A stretch of 64,000 bases of DNA from contig NZ_JNKO01000013.1 of NCBI RefSeq assembly GCF_000702885.1, positions 1 to 64,000 of the forward strand, in the 5' to 3' direction. The first letter of the stretch is position 1. Each line of letters starts with the position of its first letter. Made by a program: the position numbers and the translations under genes. The notes below the pieces were generated by a model. It made no database searches. It was not told the DNA's origin and saw only the letters and a program-made list of their open reading frames with translations. This DNA is from Oribacterium sp. P6A1. GTDB lineage: Bacteria > Bacillota > Clostridia > Lachnospirales > Lachnospiraceae. Of the stretch, positions 24,303-34,411 are shown piece by piece.

Positions 24303-26437
24303 TGTACGCACAGATAATAATTGATATTACAAGTGATGCTCTGGACAGGGCATACACTTATCGCATCCCTGAGGGGATGGAGGTTTGCACAGGGGATAGA
24401 GTTTCTATCCCTTTTGGTGTTTCAAACGCCATAAAAACAGGATATGTCGTAGGTCTCACGGAGCATGTGGACTATGATCCATCCAGAGTGAAGGAAATAC
24501 ACAGTGTCATGCATGATGCCATCTCAGTAAAGGAACAGCTCATACATCTTGCCTCATGGATGTCGGCGGAATACGGCACCACCATGAACCAGTGTCTAAA
24601 GACTGTTCTTCCTGTAAAGCGTGCAGTAAGAAAGAATTCCCGCCGCATCGATCCGCTTCTTCGATATGTTGACGAAAAGGATGAATACCATGAGCTGAAT
24701 CCTGAACAGCAGGCGGCTGCAGACCGTATCATCGAAGGCTTCCGGAAATGCGTGGAGCAGATGGCATCCGGAGGCTTCCATGTAGCAGACACCTTCTCCG
24801 GAGACACTATTTCCATTCCAGCATCAGTTCGTTCAGGAATTTCATTATCTTGTGAGGGCTCAGGAGATTATATGCCGAAAGCTCATGAATCCGTTCCCCG
24901 CTACCTCCTTCACGGAATCACCGGTTCCGGAAAGACCGAAGTCTATCTTCATGTTATGGAAGAGGTCATTAAGGCGGGATATAAGGTGATAATGCTTATC
25001 CCGGAAATATCTCTCACATATCAGACAGTAATAAGAGTTTCCACCAGATTCAAAGGCCGGGTTGCCATACTTAATTCCCGAATGAGCATAGGTGAACGTT
25101 TCGAACAGTACATGAAATGCGAAACGGGAGAGGTGGATATCCTGGTGGGACCCCGTTCTGCGGTATTCGCCCCATTTGAAAAGCTGGGAATCATAATCAT
25201 GGACGAGGAACACGAGGGTGCCTACAAATCGGAAACCGCACCGAGATATGAAACAAGGGATGTGGCATATCAGAGAGCAAAGCTCTGCCACTGTCCGGTA
25301 CTTTACGGTTCAGCCACACCCTCCGTAAACATTTACACCAAGGCTTTAAACAATGAAGTCTCCCTCATAGAGCTTCATCGAAGGGCCAAATCCGGTTCCA
25401 GTCTGGCAGCTGCCGAAATCATAGATCTAAGGGCAGAACTCGAAAAGGGAAACCGCAGCATCTTTTCAGACCGTCTTTATGAACTCATTCGAGAAAAACT
25501 GAGCAAGCATGAGCAAATCATGCTCTTCATGAACAGGAGAGGATACAGTAATTTTGTTTCCTGCCGAAGCTGCGGCAAGGCCGTAAAGTGTCCCCACTGT
25601 GACGTATCTCTGACCCTGCACAGGGACGGTGTCATGAGATGTCATTATTGCGGATATGAGATCCCACTCATGAAAAAATGTCCCTCCTGCGGAAGTCCCT
25701 ATCTGGCTCCCTTCGGTTTTGGAACCGAAAAGCTGGAGACCCTGGTAAAACAGACTTTTCCTGAGGCAGTGGTCCTCAGAATGGATGCGGACACCACAAA
25801 AAACAAGGGCGGACACGAAAAGATACTGGAACAGTTCCGTAACCATAAGGCAGATATCCTTATAGGAACACAGATGATAGTAAAGGGACATGATTTCCCG
25901 GATGTGACTCTGGTTGGTCTCATTGCAGCGGATCTCAGCCTTTCAGCACCGGATTTCCATGCATCGGAAAAAACCTTCCAGCTCATAACCCAGGCAGCGG
26001 GAAGAGCAGGCCGGGACAAGGATTCTGGTCAGGTCATCATCCAGACATATCAGCCGGATCATTATTCCATCGCCCTTTCCGCCGCCCAGAACTACAAACT
26101 GTTCTATGAGAAGGAGATCGGATTCAGAAAGCTCATGGGATATCCTCCTATGGAACATCTCATGACCATACAGCTTCTGTCCGGGGACGAGGATATGCTG
26201 AGTATGATAAGCGGCGCGGCGTCAGATGCATTTAAACCGGAATGTGAGGCTGAGAAGGCTGAATTTATCGGTCCTCTCAATGCAAGTGTATACAAGGTAA
26301 ATGACATATACCGAAAAATCGTGTATATTAAACATCCCGAGCATGATATAATTATTCGGTTAAGGGACAAATTCACCGCTTCTGTCAGAAATATTGACAA
26401 GCGTGGATTAGTTATGCTTAATTATGACATACAATGA
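24302..26437 (+). CDS. priA: Primosomal replication-restart helicase
   Basis: The 711-residue 3'-5' helicase reloads the replisome at stalled forks. A DNA-binding N-terminal region is followed by Walker A GITGSGKTE near 206, the DEEH box in MDEEHEGAYKS near 301, GSATPSVN, and a zinc-binding region at about 420-470 with paired Cys (CRSCGKAVKCPHC, CHYCG, CPSCG). Helicase motifs GTQMIVKGHDF and QAAGRAGR close the core. I place the start at ATG 24302, overlapping the murF stop by one base; TTG 24299 is directly upstream. Confidence 0.96.
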   Translation: MYAQIIIDITSDALDRAYTYRIPEGMEVCTGDRVSIPFGVSNAIKTGYVVGLTEHVDYDPSRVKEIHSVMHDAISVKEQLIHLASWMSAEYGTTMNQCLKTVLPVKRAVRKNSRRIDPLLRYVDEKDEYHELNPEQQAAADRIIEGFRKCVEQMASGGFHVADTFSGDTISIPASVRSGISLSCEGSGDYMPKAHESVPRYLLHGITGSGKTEVYLHVMEEVIKAGYKVIMLIPEISLTYQTVIRVSTRFKGRVAILNSRMSIGERFEQYMKCETGEVDILVGPRSAVFAPFEKLGIIIMDEEHEGAYKSETAPRYETRDVAYQRAKLCHCPVLYGSATPSVNIYTKALNNEVSLIELHRRAKSGSSLAAAEIIDLRAELEKGNRSIFSDRLYELIREKLSKHEQIMLFMNRRGYSNFVSCRSCGKAVKCPHCDVSLTLHRDGVMRCHYCGYEIPLMKKCPSCGSPYLAPFGFGTEKLETLVKQTFPEAVVLRMDADTTKNKGGHEKILEQFRNHKADILIGTQMIVKGHDFPDVTLVGLIAADLSLSAPDFHASEKTFQLITQAAGRAGRDKDSGQVIIQTYQPDHYSIALSAAQNYKLFYEKEIGFRKLMGYPPMEHLMTIQLLSGDEDMLSMISGAASDAFKPECEAEKAEFIGPLNASVYKVNDIYRKIVYIKHPEHDIIIRLRDKFTASVRNIDKRGLVMLNYDIQ

Positions 26438-26517
26438 ACGGATTCTGCCGGTTCCGGATAAATTCAGATCCGTTCTTCATTAATCAATATAAACCACAAA
26501 TATCAGGGAGTATAAAA

Positions 26518-27030
26518 ATGGCATTAAGAACAATCAGAGTAATCGGAGATCCTATTCTTGAGAAGGAGTGCAAGCCCATAAAGGCAGTATCTGACCGTAC
26601 AAAGGAGCTCATCATGGATATGTTTGAGACCATGTATGATGCTAACGGCGTAGGTCTTGCAGCACCTCAGGTAGGTATCCTTCGTCAGCTTTTCGTTGTG
26701 GATATCGGAGACGGAAAGCGTTATGTATGTATCAATCCGACAGTAACAGCCATCGGCGAAGAAGAGCAGACCGGTGAAGAGGGCTGTCTTTCAGTTCCCG
26801 GCAAGGAGGGTGTGGTAACCCGTCCTATGAAGGTTCATGTAAAGGCTTATGACATCAACATGGAGCCCTACGAGTTCGATGCTGAGGGTCTTCTTGCAAG
26901 AGCCATGGCTCACGAGAACGATCACCTGCACGGAGTTCTTTACACCACAAAGGTTGAGGGCGAACTTGAGGACGTAACATACGAAAACCTTGAGGAGTAT
27001 GATTTCGATGAGGAAGAAGAGGAAGCCTGA
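26518..27030 (+). CDS. def: Peptide deformylase
   Basis: The 170-residue metalloenzyme removes the formyl group from nascent N-terminal methionine. All three motifs are present: GVGLAAPQVG (about 44-53), EEGCLSVPG with metal ligand Cys90, and HENDH with His132, Glu133 and His136. It ends in an acidic tail. ATG 26518 has GGGAG at 26506-26510, 7 nt upstream; 28 further codons are open upstream but lack such a site. It pairs functionally with fmt just downstream, and fhs supplies the formyl donor. Confidence 0.96.
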   Translation: MALRTIRVIGDPILEKECKPIKAVSDRTKELIMDMFETMYDANGVGLAAPQVGILRQLFVVDIGDGKRYVCINPTVTAIGEEEQTGEEGCLSVPGKEGVVTRPMKVHVKAYDINMEPYEFDAEGLLARAMAHENDHLHGVLYTTKVEGELEDVTYENLEEYDFDEEEEEA

Positions 27031-27133
27031 AACTTCTCATTCCTTTTATACCCCTTCGTATCTCAGGAATACTCAGTAACATAATGACACGTATCAAAGT
27101 GCTCAGTATATTTAGCCTATCAGGAGGATAGAT

Positions 27134-28111
27134 ATGAAAGTTATATTCATGGGAACACCTGATTTTGCGGTGTCAACTTTAGAGTATCTTTATAAGGCAG
27201 GTCATGAAATATCGCTTGTTGTAACACAGCCTGACCGTCCGAAGGGACGTCACGGAGAGGCTCAGAAGAGCGATGTAAGGATCGCTGCCGAAAAGCTCAA
27301 CATACCTGTGATAACTCCCGTTAAGATCCGATCCGACGAAGAAGCAAAACAGCTTCTCAGGGAACAGGCTCCGGACGTTATCGTAGTCACAGCCTTCGGA
27401 CAGATACTTCCTCAGGATATCCTGGATATCCCGAAGTACGGCTGCATAAATGTTCACGCATCACTGCTTCCGAAGTACCGCGGAGCCGCACCTATACAGT
27501 GGGCAGTGCTTAACGGTGATGAGGAATCCGGTGTTACAACTATGATGATGGATGCAGGTCTCGATACAGGAGACATTCTTATGACAAAGAAACTCCGCCT
27601 TGATAAAAAAGAGACCGGCGGAAGCCTTTTTGATAAGCTTGCCGCTCTTGGCGGAGAGCTTATAGTTGAAACTCTGGAGGCATTGGAAAAGGGCACACTT
27701 ACACGTACCCCACAGGATGCTTCTCTTGCAACAAAAGTAGGTCTCTTTACAAAATCATCCGGTCTCATAGACTGGTCACGTCCGGCTGTTGAGATCGAGC
27801 GGCAGATCCGTGGTCTCAACCCATGGCCTTCAGCATACTCCTTCCTTTCGGGGAAACAGCTGAAGCTTTGGGATGCTGATGTGCTTACATCCGGGAATAT
27901 AAAGGACTATGATCTTCAGGAGATCTCTGTTCTTACTTCTGACAGAGAAACAGATAAAGCAGATTCTGAAAAGTCAGCAAAGCTTTTCAGTGATAGAAAG
28001 AAGTATCTCATCGCAGCCTGCGGAGATGATTATTTAATGCTAAACGAGCTCCAGCTTGAAGGCAAGAAGCGCATGACTGCAGAGGATTTCCTCAGAGGTT
28101 ATAGATTTTAA
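27134..28111 (+). CDS. fmt: Methionyl-tRNA formyltransferase
   Basis: The 325-residue enzyme formylates Met-tRNAi using 10-formyl-THF. It starts with the Rossmann-like KVIFMGTPDFA and has the active-site block HASLLPKYRGAAPIQWA near 106-120 and the DTGDILM segment. The C-terminal OB-like domain includes GLIDWSRP and GLNPWPSA. It carries a charged insertion near 255-290 (LTSDRETDKADSEKSAK). AGGAGG precedes the ATG by 7 nt. Confidence 0.96.
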   Translation: MKVIFMGTPDFAVSTLEYLYKAGHEISLVVTQPDRPKGRHGEAQKSDVRIAAEKLNIPVITPVKIRSDEEAKQLLREQAPDVIVVTAFGQILPQDILDIPKYGCINVHASLLPKYRGAAPIQWAVLNGDEESGVTTMMMDAGLDTGDILMTKKLRLDKKETGGSLFDKLAALGGELIVETLEALEKGTLTRTPQDASLATKVGLFTKSSGLIDWSRPAVEIERQIRGLNPWPSAYSFLSGKQLKLWDADVLTSGNIKDYDLQEISVLTSDRETDKADSEKSAKLFSDRKKYLIAACGDDYLMLNELQLEGKKRMTAEDFLRGYRF

Positions 28112-28163
28112 CCCGGTTTCTGCGAAACAGGGTTGACGCATTTTTATTATGGGAGGATTTGCT

Positions 28164-28871
28164 ATGTACGGTTACGGATATCCGATGTATTTGGATTGGA
28201 CATATATTCTTGTTCTCATCGGTGCGGCTTTAAGCCTGATTGCCAGCGCCAATGTTAAATCGACCTTCGAAAAGTATTCAAGAATCCCATCCGGTTCAGG
28301 TCTCACAGGTGCACAGGCAGCCGAGATGATACTTCAAAGAAACGGCATAAACAATGTCAGAGTTCAGGGCATCGCAGGACACCTTACGGATAACTACGTG
28401 CCGAGTAAGAAAGTCCTGAATTTAAGCGATTCAACCATCGGCAGCACTTCCATAGCAGCCATCGGTGTCGCAGCCCACGAGTGCGGACATGCCATTCAGG
28501 ATGCAAGAAGTTATTCACCTCTTGTTCTTACCAGGACCATTTCTCCGGCCTGCGCCCTCGCTTCAAAGTTTTCTATTCCTCTGATCATCTTTGGTATGAT
28601 CATAGGTATGACACCTCTTATCAATTTCGGTATCATAGCTTTTGCTGTGGCTATCTCATTCCAGATTCTTACTCTTCCCGTAGAGTTTGACGCTTCAAGA
28701 AGAGCAGTTCAGACCCTTCAGGAAAACGGCATGATGACACCGGAAGAAATCTCAGGTGTAAAGGCTGTTCTTACTGCAGCAGCCCTTACATACGTTGCCG
28801 CTGCTGCATCATCGATTTTACAGCTTTTACGTTTGATCCTTATCTCAAAGGGAAGAAGCAGAAGAAGATAA
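28164..28871 (+). CDS. Membrane zinc metallopeptidase (YugP/PF04298 type)
   Basis: The 235-residue integral membrane protein has a first membrane segment at about 10-27, the zinc motif HECGH (His105, Glu106, His109) in GVAAHECGHAIQDA, two more hydrophobic segments and a fourth near the C-terminus. VEFDASRRAV is the other family block. The substrate of this family is unknown. ATG 28164 has GGAGG at 28152-28156, 7 nt upstream; the ATG at 28149 overlaps that site. Its place between fmt and rsmB suggests it is part of the same transcript. Confidence 0.88.
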   Translation: MYGYGYPMYLDWTYILVLIGAALSLIASANVKSTFEKYSRIPSGSGLTGAQAAEMILQRNGINNVRVQGIAGHLTDNYVPSKKVLNLSDSTIGSTSIAAIGVAAHECGHAIQDARSYSPLVLTRTISPACALASKFSIPLIIFGMIIGMTPLINFGIIAFAVAISFQILTLPVEFDASRRAVQTLQENGMMTPEEISGVKAVLTAAALTYVAAAASSILQLLRLILISKGRSRRR

Positions 28872-28880
28872 AATAATTAA

Positions 28881-30236
28881 ATGGATAATAAAAAGAAAAA
28901 TATCACAGGAAGAACCGGACAGAAAAGCTTCGGTTCTTCCTATAAAAATACTTCCGGAAGCAGACGGAAGGACAAAAAACCGGATACGATTCAGAAAAAG
29001 ACCGCAGTAACACCGCGGTCTATTGCCATTTCTGGTCTCATTAAAATTCTGGAAGAAAAGCAGTTCTCCCATATCATTCTGAGAGAACTGCTTCATCAAT
29101 ATACAAATCTGACAGAGCGGGACAGAGCATTTATCACCCGTCTCGTTGAGGGAACCATAGAGTACACCATTCAGCTGGACTTTATTCTCAACAAATTCAG
29201 CAAGACCCATACAAAGAACATGGATCCTCTCATAAGGACAGTTCTTCGCATGTCTTCATATCAGATCCTTTACATGGACAAGGTTCCCGACAGTGCAGCC
29301 ATCAATGAGGCTGTCAAATTCATAAAAGAGCAGAATGAAAACAGTATTTTCTTCCTGTCAGGCTATGTAAACGGTGTTCTCCGTTCTGTTTCCAGAGAAA
29401 AGGAGAACATATTTGCAGATCTTGCCCACACAGGAAAGACTCCGGCATATATAAGACTCAGCACGCCTCTATGGCTCTATGACTATCTCCGTAAGATCTA
29501 CGGAAAAGAAGAGACGGAAAAAATGCTTCAGTGGTTCCTCACCGGATCAAAGGAAAATTATGTCCGCTTTAAAGACGGTCATTCCGAAGTCATGGATGGC
29601 AATATCTCAAAGACAAAGCTGTTTAAGACCGGCGAGATAAGCATTCAGGATTATGCTTCCCAGCAGGTGGGCATAGAAGCTGCCCCAAAGGACAATGACT
29701 ATATCCTTGATGTATGCGCAGCTCCCGGAGGAAAGAGCTGTCATGTTGCAGAACTCCTTAAGGGAACCGGACATGTGGATGCAAGAGACTTAACAGAGGA
29801 TAAGGTCAGACTTATTCAGGAAAATATCGACAGACTGGGGCTTAAAAACATTTCAGCCAGGGCCTTTGATGCGAGAACCCCTGATGAGTCCCTCATTAAT
29901 GAAAAGGGTGAAGGTAAGGCAGATATAGTGCTTGCAGACCTCCCCTGTTCCGGTCTCGGCATCATAGGCAAGAAGCCGGATATTCGTTTCGGCGCATCTC
30001 TTGATGGTATAAAAGAGCTTCAGGCACTTCAGAGAGAAATCCTCACCACTGTGGTACGTTATGTAAAACCGGGCGGAAAGCTGGTTTACTCAACCTGTAC
30101 TCTCAGTAAAGAGGAAAATGAAGACAACAGGGATTTCATCCTGGAGCTTCCGGGATTCACCCTTTTGAAGGAGCGGAAGTTCCTGCCGGGTGAGCCTTCA
30201 GACGGATTCTACCTCTGTGTTTTCAGAAAAGATTGA
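28881..30236 (+). CDS. rsmB: 16S rRNA m5C967 methyltransferase (Sun/RsmB)
   Basis: The 451-residue SAM-dependent methyltransferase has a Lys-rich start, a NusB-like RNA-binding domain (about 45-190), and a Rossmann catalytic domain. The SAM loop is DVCAAPGGKSCH, motif IV LADLPCSGLG supplies one Cys, and motif VI YSTCTLSKEEN the other. The length is normal. The ATG follows the zinc peptidase stop by 9 nt and has only a weak GAAGAAG site. A second, RsmF-like enzyme of the same superfamily starts at the right edge of the window. Confidence 0.93.
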   Translation: MDNKKKNITGRTGQKSFGSSYKNTSGSRRKDKKPDTIQKKTAVTPRSIAISGLIKILEEKQFSHIILRELLHQYTNLTERDRAFITRLVEGTIEYTIQLDFILNKFSKTHTKNMDPLIRTVLRMSSYQILYMDKVPDSAAINEAVKFIKEQNENSIFFLSGYVNGVLRSVSREKENIFADLAHTGKTPAYIRLSTPLWLYDYLRKIYGKEETEKMLQWFLTGSKENYVRFKDGHSEVMDGNISKTKLFKTGEISIQDYASQQVGIEAAPKDNDYILDVCAAPGGKSCHVAELLKGTGHVDARDLTEDKVRLIQENIDRLGLKNISARAFDARTPDESLINEKGEGKADIVLADLPCSGLGIIGKKPDIRFGASLDGIKELQALQREILTTVVRYVKPGGKLVYSTCTLSKEENEDNRDFILELPGFTLLKERKFLPGEPSDGFYLCVFRKD

Positions 30237-30316
30237 AAATAAGTATGTGACCGGGCACAGAAGACTTCTATCTGCTTCATCACATCACTTAAACCATTAC
30301 TATTAACAGGAAAAGA

Positions 30317-31369
30317 ATGAAGAACTTACGAGATCTTGAATATAAAGATTTAGAAACACTTTTGGCGGAAATGGGCGAAAAGCCCTTCCGTGCAAAACAG
30401 ATTTACCAATGGCTTCATGTAAAGCTGGTGGATGGCTTTGATGAGATGACCAATGTCTCAAAAAATCTCCGGGACAGACTTTCCGAGAACTACTCAGCTT
30501 CACTGCCAAAGGCAGTAGAGGTCCTTACTTCGAAAATCGACGGCACAAAGAAGTTCATTAACCGCATGCATGACGGTCATGTCATAGAATCGGTATGGAT
30601 GAAATACCAGCATGGTAATTCTGTCTGTATCTCCAGTCAGGTGGGATGCCGCATGGGATGCAGATTCTGTGCTTCCACAATAGACGGACTGGCACGTAAC
30701 CTTACTTCAGGAGAGATGCTGGGACAGGTCTACCGTATGCAGCGTGACACCGGTGAAAGAGTCGACAACATAGTCATCATGGGTTCAGGCGAACCTCTGG
30801 ATAACTATGAAGAGTTCACCAGATTTATCCGTATGATATCAGATGAGAACGGGCTCAATATTTCAAGAAGAAACATTACCGTTTCCACCTGCGGTCTCGT
30901 GCCTCGTATAAGAGAGCTTGCAGATGAGAACTATGGCATAACTCTTGCCCTCAGTCTCCACGCCCCTAACGACGAGACCCGTAAGACACTTATGCCTATC
31001 GCAAATAAGTATTCTCTTTCGGAGATCATGCCTGCCATAGAGTATTATTTCGAAAAGACCGGCAGACGTGTCACCTTCGAGTATTCGGTAGTTGAAGGTG
31101 TGAACGATAACAAGGATGAGGCACAGCAGCTGGTCCGTCTCATAAGAGGCATGAAAAACCAGGGCAAACTTCAGTGCCATGTGAATCTCATCCCCGTAAA
31201 CCCTATAAAGGAGCGTGACTGGAAGAGGCCTGACCGTACAAAGATCGAGGCTTTTCAGCATACTCTTGAAAAGAACGGTATCGCCGCTACCATACGCCGC
31301 GAGATGGGATCCGACATTTCCGGATCCTGCGGACAGTTACGACGTAACTACCTTGAGAATGAAACCTGA
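30317..31369 (+). CDS. rlmN: Dual-specificity 23S rRNA/tRNA m2A methyltransferase (radical SAM)
   Basis: The 350-residue radical SAM enzyme methylates C2 of A2503 in 23S rRNA and A37 in some tRNAs. The iron-sulfur motif is C111-x3-C115-x2-C118 in GCRMGCRFCAS. GSGEPLDNY, LSLHAPNDETR and LIPVNPI are conserved. The C-terminal SGSCGQLR provides the second catalytic Cys. The N-terminus (ELRAKQIYQWLH-like) is the accessory domain. It follows rsmB in the same direction. Confidence 0.96.
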   Translation: MKNLRDLEYKDLETLLAEMGEKPFRAKQIYQWLHVKLVDGFDEMTNVSKNLRDRLSENYSASLPKAVEVLTSKIDGTKKFINRMHDGHVIESVWMKYQHGNSVCISSQVGCRMGCRFCASTIDGLARNLTSGEMLGQVYRMQRDTGERVDNIVIMGSGEPLDNYEEFTRFIRMISDENGLNISRRNITVSTCGLVPRIRELADENYGITLALSLHAPNDETRKTLMPIANKYSLSEIMPAIEYYFEKTGRRVTFEYSVVEGVNDNKDEAQQLVRLIRGMKNQGKLQCHVNLIPVNPIKERDWKRPDRTKIEAFQHTLEKNGIAATIRREMGSDISGSCGQLRRNYLENET

Positions 31370-31436
31370 TTAATCATTCTTCACCAGTGTTTCCGACATT
31401 AACTGATTATAGACTTGTATTTTTAAGGAGTGACCG

Positions 31437-32183
31437 ATGGTCTTTTTTGCAAAAACTGATAAGGGCCGCAAAAGACGCATGAATCAGGATTATGTTTTTG
31501 CGACCGATCAATCTGTAGGTGCATTGCCCAACCTTTTCCTTCTTGCCGACGGCATGGGAGGCCATAAGGCGGGAGACTATGCATCACGTTTCGCTGTGGA
31601 AGAGTTAAAGCAGTACATTGCCGATGCTCCCGAAAACATCCCCTGCATTCAGCTCATACAGAACGGTATCCAGGATGTAAATGAACGTCTTTATAAGCTG
31701 TCTCAGGAGGATGAGAATCTCAACGGCATGGGTACCACTCTCGTTACTGCATTTTTTGAGGGCAGCAATCTGACAGTCAGCAATATAGGTGACTCCAGAG
31801 CTTATCTCATACACGGTAACAGTATCAGACAGATCACCAGAGACCACTCCTATGTAGAAGAAATGATCAGACGCGGATTTATGCGCCGTGGTTCTATGGA
31901 CTACTTAAACTCCAGAAACATTATCACCCGTGCTGTGGGAATCGAGTCAAGGGTAACTGCGGATTTCTTTGAGGTGGAGCTTTCAGAGGGTGATTATCTT
32001 CTTATGTGCTCCGATGGTCTCACCAATATGGTGGACAACGAAAGCATACGTAATATAATCCGTGAACGCAGCTCTGTTCCCGAAAAGGTTCAGGCGCTCA
32101 TAGATATGGCCAATATTAATGGCGGTAAGGACAACATAGGTATCGTACTTGTTGATCCCTTCAGAGAGGAGGCTGAATCATGA
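31437..32183 (+). CDS. prpC: PP2C-family Ser/Thr protein phosphatase
   Basis: The 248-residue cytoplasmic phosphatase has the metal-binding Asp motifs of PP2C: KGRKRRMNQDY, LADGMGGHKAGDYAS, GTTLVTAF, SNIGDSRAYLI, LMCSDGLTNMV and GGKDNIGIVLV. It reverses the kinase encoded next, and its stop overlaps the kinase start by three to four bases (ATGA). AAGGAG precedes the ATG. Confidence 0.95.
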   Translation: MVFFAKTDKGRKRRMNQDYVFATDQSVGALPNLFLLADGMGGHKAGDYASRFAVEELKQYIADAPENIPCIQLIQNGIQDVNERLYKLSQEDENLNGMGTTLVTAFFEGSNLTVSNIGDSRAYLIHGNSIRQITRDHSYVEEMIRRGFMRRGSMDYLNSRNIITRAVGIESRVTADFFEVELSEGDYLLMCSDGLTNMVDNESIRNIIRERSSVPEKVQALIDMANINGGKDNIGIVLVDPFREEAES

Positions 32184-34324
32184 TGGTTCGTGAAGGACAG
32201 GTTCTGGATGACCGTTATAGTATCACTTCCCTCATAGGTCAGGGAGGAATGAGCTATGTATACCGCGCAACCGATACAAAAATGGGGCGCGAGGTTGCCA
32301 TCAAGGTTCTGAAGGAAGAGTACTGTGAGGATAAGGAATTTATCCGCAAATTCCAAAATGAAGCCCAGGCGGCGGCAAAACTCAATCACCCGAATATAGT
32401 CGGTGTATATGACATCATAGACAATCATAAGGATAAGCTTCACTATATAGTAATGGAGCTTGTGGAAGGCATCACTCTCAAATCCTATATTCAGAGAAAG
32501 GGCCGTATGGATTCCAAGGAAGCCATCGCCATCGCTCTTCAGGTGGTAGGAGGCATAGAGCAGGCCCATAAGAACGGTATAGTTCACAGAGATATCAAGC
32601 CTCAGAATATGATAGTCTCCGGCGACGGTACCGTAAAGGTGGCGGATTTCGGAATCGCAAGAGCTGCCACACAGCAGACTGTCAATACCACAGTCATGGG
32701 ATCAGTACATTATATTTCTCCCGAACAGGCCCGCTCAGGTCAGGCTGATGAACGTTCCGATATTTACAGTTTCGGATGTACACTTTATGAAATGCTGACA
32801 GGAAAGGTACCTTACGACGGAAGCACCTCTGTTGCCGTTGTTTTCGCGCATTTGGAGAATCCCGTACCTAAGGTTTCAAAACTTGTGCCCGATGTGTACC
32901 CGGTTCTGGATATCATAGTTTCCAAATGTATGCAGAAGCTTCCTGAAAAACGTTACCAGCATGTAGATGAGCTTTCCAGGGACCTTCAGAAAGCCATAAA
33001 GGATCCTTCCGGTTCTTTCATGAAAGGACGCATTCCTGAGGATCTGGGTGAAACAAGAGTCCTTTCTCAGGAAGAGCTTTCGGATATAAAGGCTCTTCAA
33101 AAGAGTTCTGAAGCCGGAGACTCTGAAGTTCAGGATGAGCATAAGTTCATCAATGACAGAACTCTCATGATATACCGGATGATCGTCATTGCCTGCGGAA
33201 TATGTATACTCATTATCATTCTGATCATAGCAAGGAACATGATCAGCTTTTTCCGGGAAGCCCATGCGCCTCTCGAAACAAGCACTGCTGCCGTAACCGA
33301 AGAGTCAGTCGAGACCAGCGAGGTAAATATCACCATCTCTGCTCTGGAAACACATCTCCAAAGTATAATCGGTCTTTCGATTGAAGATGCCAGGGAAGCG
33401 CTTCGTGAATATAACATAAACATCGTGGTTGAGAAGGAAGCTTACTCCGACAAATACAATGAGGGCCTCATAATCAGTTATCCTGACGGAAGTTATTCTG
33501 TAGGAGACACCATAGGTGTAACTGTGTCAAAGGGCGAATTCACCATAGTTTTCTATGATAAGAATGACCCTGCAACTCTCGATGCCCTCCATTCAATGAA
33601 CATTCAGGATCTTAAGAAAGAGCTTTCGGACCGTGACATAGAGTACAATATCGTGGAAGCCTTCTCGGATACTATTCCTGCCGGATACATAATCAGCACC
33701 AACAAGCCTGATTCCTCCGGTCTTGATCCTCTTGAGATCTATGTTTCCAAGGGTCCTGATGCCAACATGGTCACTGTTCCGGATCTTACAGGTTATTCGG
33801 AGGCTGATGCTGTCACAACACTTTCCCTTCTGGATCTTGTGCCGGGAGACATAACTTACATTCCCGATGCGGAAAAAGAAGAGGGCAAAGTCATTGATCA
33901 GTCCGTAAAGGGCGGAACTCCGGCTCAAAAGAAAAGCACAGTAAATCTGACAGTTTCCTCCGGTCCTAACGGAGAGTCCAGTGTAAAAACTGCGGAAGTC
34001 CAGAACCCGACTAACGGTGCCTCCTCAGGGGATTCCTCCTGGTACGGTTCTGTCAACACAGTTGTTCCTCTGGGCGGAGCTTCAGAGCCTGGAGCCAGCG
34101 GAACCACACTTGTATCCATAAGACTCCGTCAGGATGTGAACGGAGAGGAGAGGTACAAGACCCTTCAGGGAGCGCGTTCTTACGAAGTAGGAACAGAGCT
34201 TCAGGTCGTATTCCCGAAGATCAAGGGAGAAGCAGGTGTACCTGTCGGTACTGTTGAAGTTGTGGATGCAGCCACCGATACAGTCATTGCATCATTTGTA
34301 TGCAACTTCGCTCCGGCGGGTTAA
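32180..34324 (+). CDS. prkC: PASTA-domain Ser/Thr protein kinase
   Basis: The 714-residue transmembrane kinase has a kinase domain at 1-270 with glycine loop GQGGMSYVY, VAIKVLK, HRDIKPQN near 137, DFG near 157 and SPEQARSG. A single membrane helix sits near 333-352. The outside part holds about three PASTA repeats (GLSIEDAREAL, MNIQDLKKELSD, TGYSEADAVTTL), which bind muropeptides or lipid II. A Ser/Gly/Pro linker and an extra C-terminal domain of about 85 residues follow. AGAGGAGG is upstream, and ATG 32180 or 32183 is the start. The prpC-prkC-rsgA-rpe order is a classic Firmicutes cluster. Confidence 0.95.
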   Translation: MMVREGQVLDDRYSITSLIGQGGMSYVYRATDTKMGREVAIKVLKEEYCEDKEFIRKFQNEAQAAAKLNHPNIVGVYDIIDNHKDKLHYIVMELVEGITLKSYIQRKGRMDSKEAIAIALQVVGGIEQAHKNGIVHRDIKPQNMIVSGDGTVKVADFGIARAATQQTVNTTVMGSVHYISPEQARSGQADERSDIYSFGCTLYEMLTGKVPYDGSTSVAVVFAHLENPVPKVSKLVPDVYPVLDIIVSKCMQKLPEKRYQHVDELSRDLQKAIKDPSGSFMKGRIPEDLGETRVLSQEELSDIKALQKSSEAGDSEVQDEHKFINDRTLMIYRMIVIACGICILIIILIIARNMISFFREAHAPLETSTAAVTEESVETSEVNITISALETHLQSIIGLSIEDAREALREYNINIVVEKEAYSDKYNEGLIISYPDGSYSVGDTIGVTVSKGEFTIVFYDKNDPATLDALHSMNIQDLKKELSDRDIEYNIVEAFSDTIPAGYIISTNKPDSSGLDPLEIYVSKGPDANMVTVPDLTGYSEADAVTTLSLLDLVPGDITYIPDAEKEEGKVIDQSVKGGTPAQKKSTVNLTVSSGPNGESSVKTAEVQNPTNGASSGDSSWYGSVNTVVPLGGASEPGASGTTLVSIRLRQDVNGEERYKTLQGARSYEVGTELQVVFPKIKGEAGVPVGTVEVVDAATDTVIASFVCNFAPAG

Positions 34325-34330
34325 AAAAAC

Positions 34331-34382
34331 GGATAAAGAACCTTCACATTTTCTGTACATCCCGAAAGGTGGTTCTTTATCC
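34331..34382 (+). terminator. Hairpin between prkC and rsgA
   Basis: GGATAAAGAACC (34331-34342) pairs with GGTTCTTTATCC (34371-34382), 12 bp, with a 28-nt loop that may fold further. No real T-run follows, so read-through into rsgA is plausible. Confidence 0.55.
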
Positions 34383-34411
34383 CTTAAAGCTTAATGTAAA
34401 ATGAGGTAAAA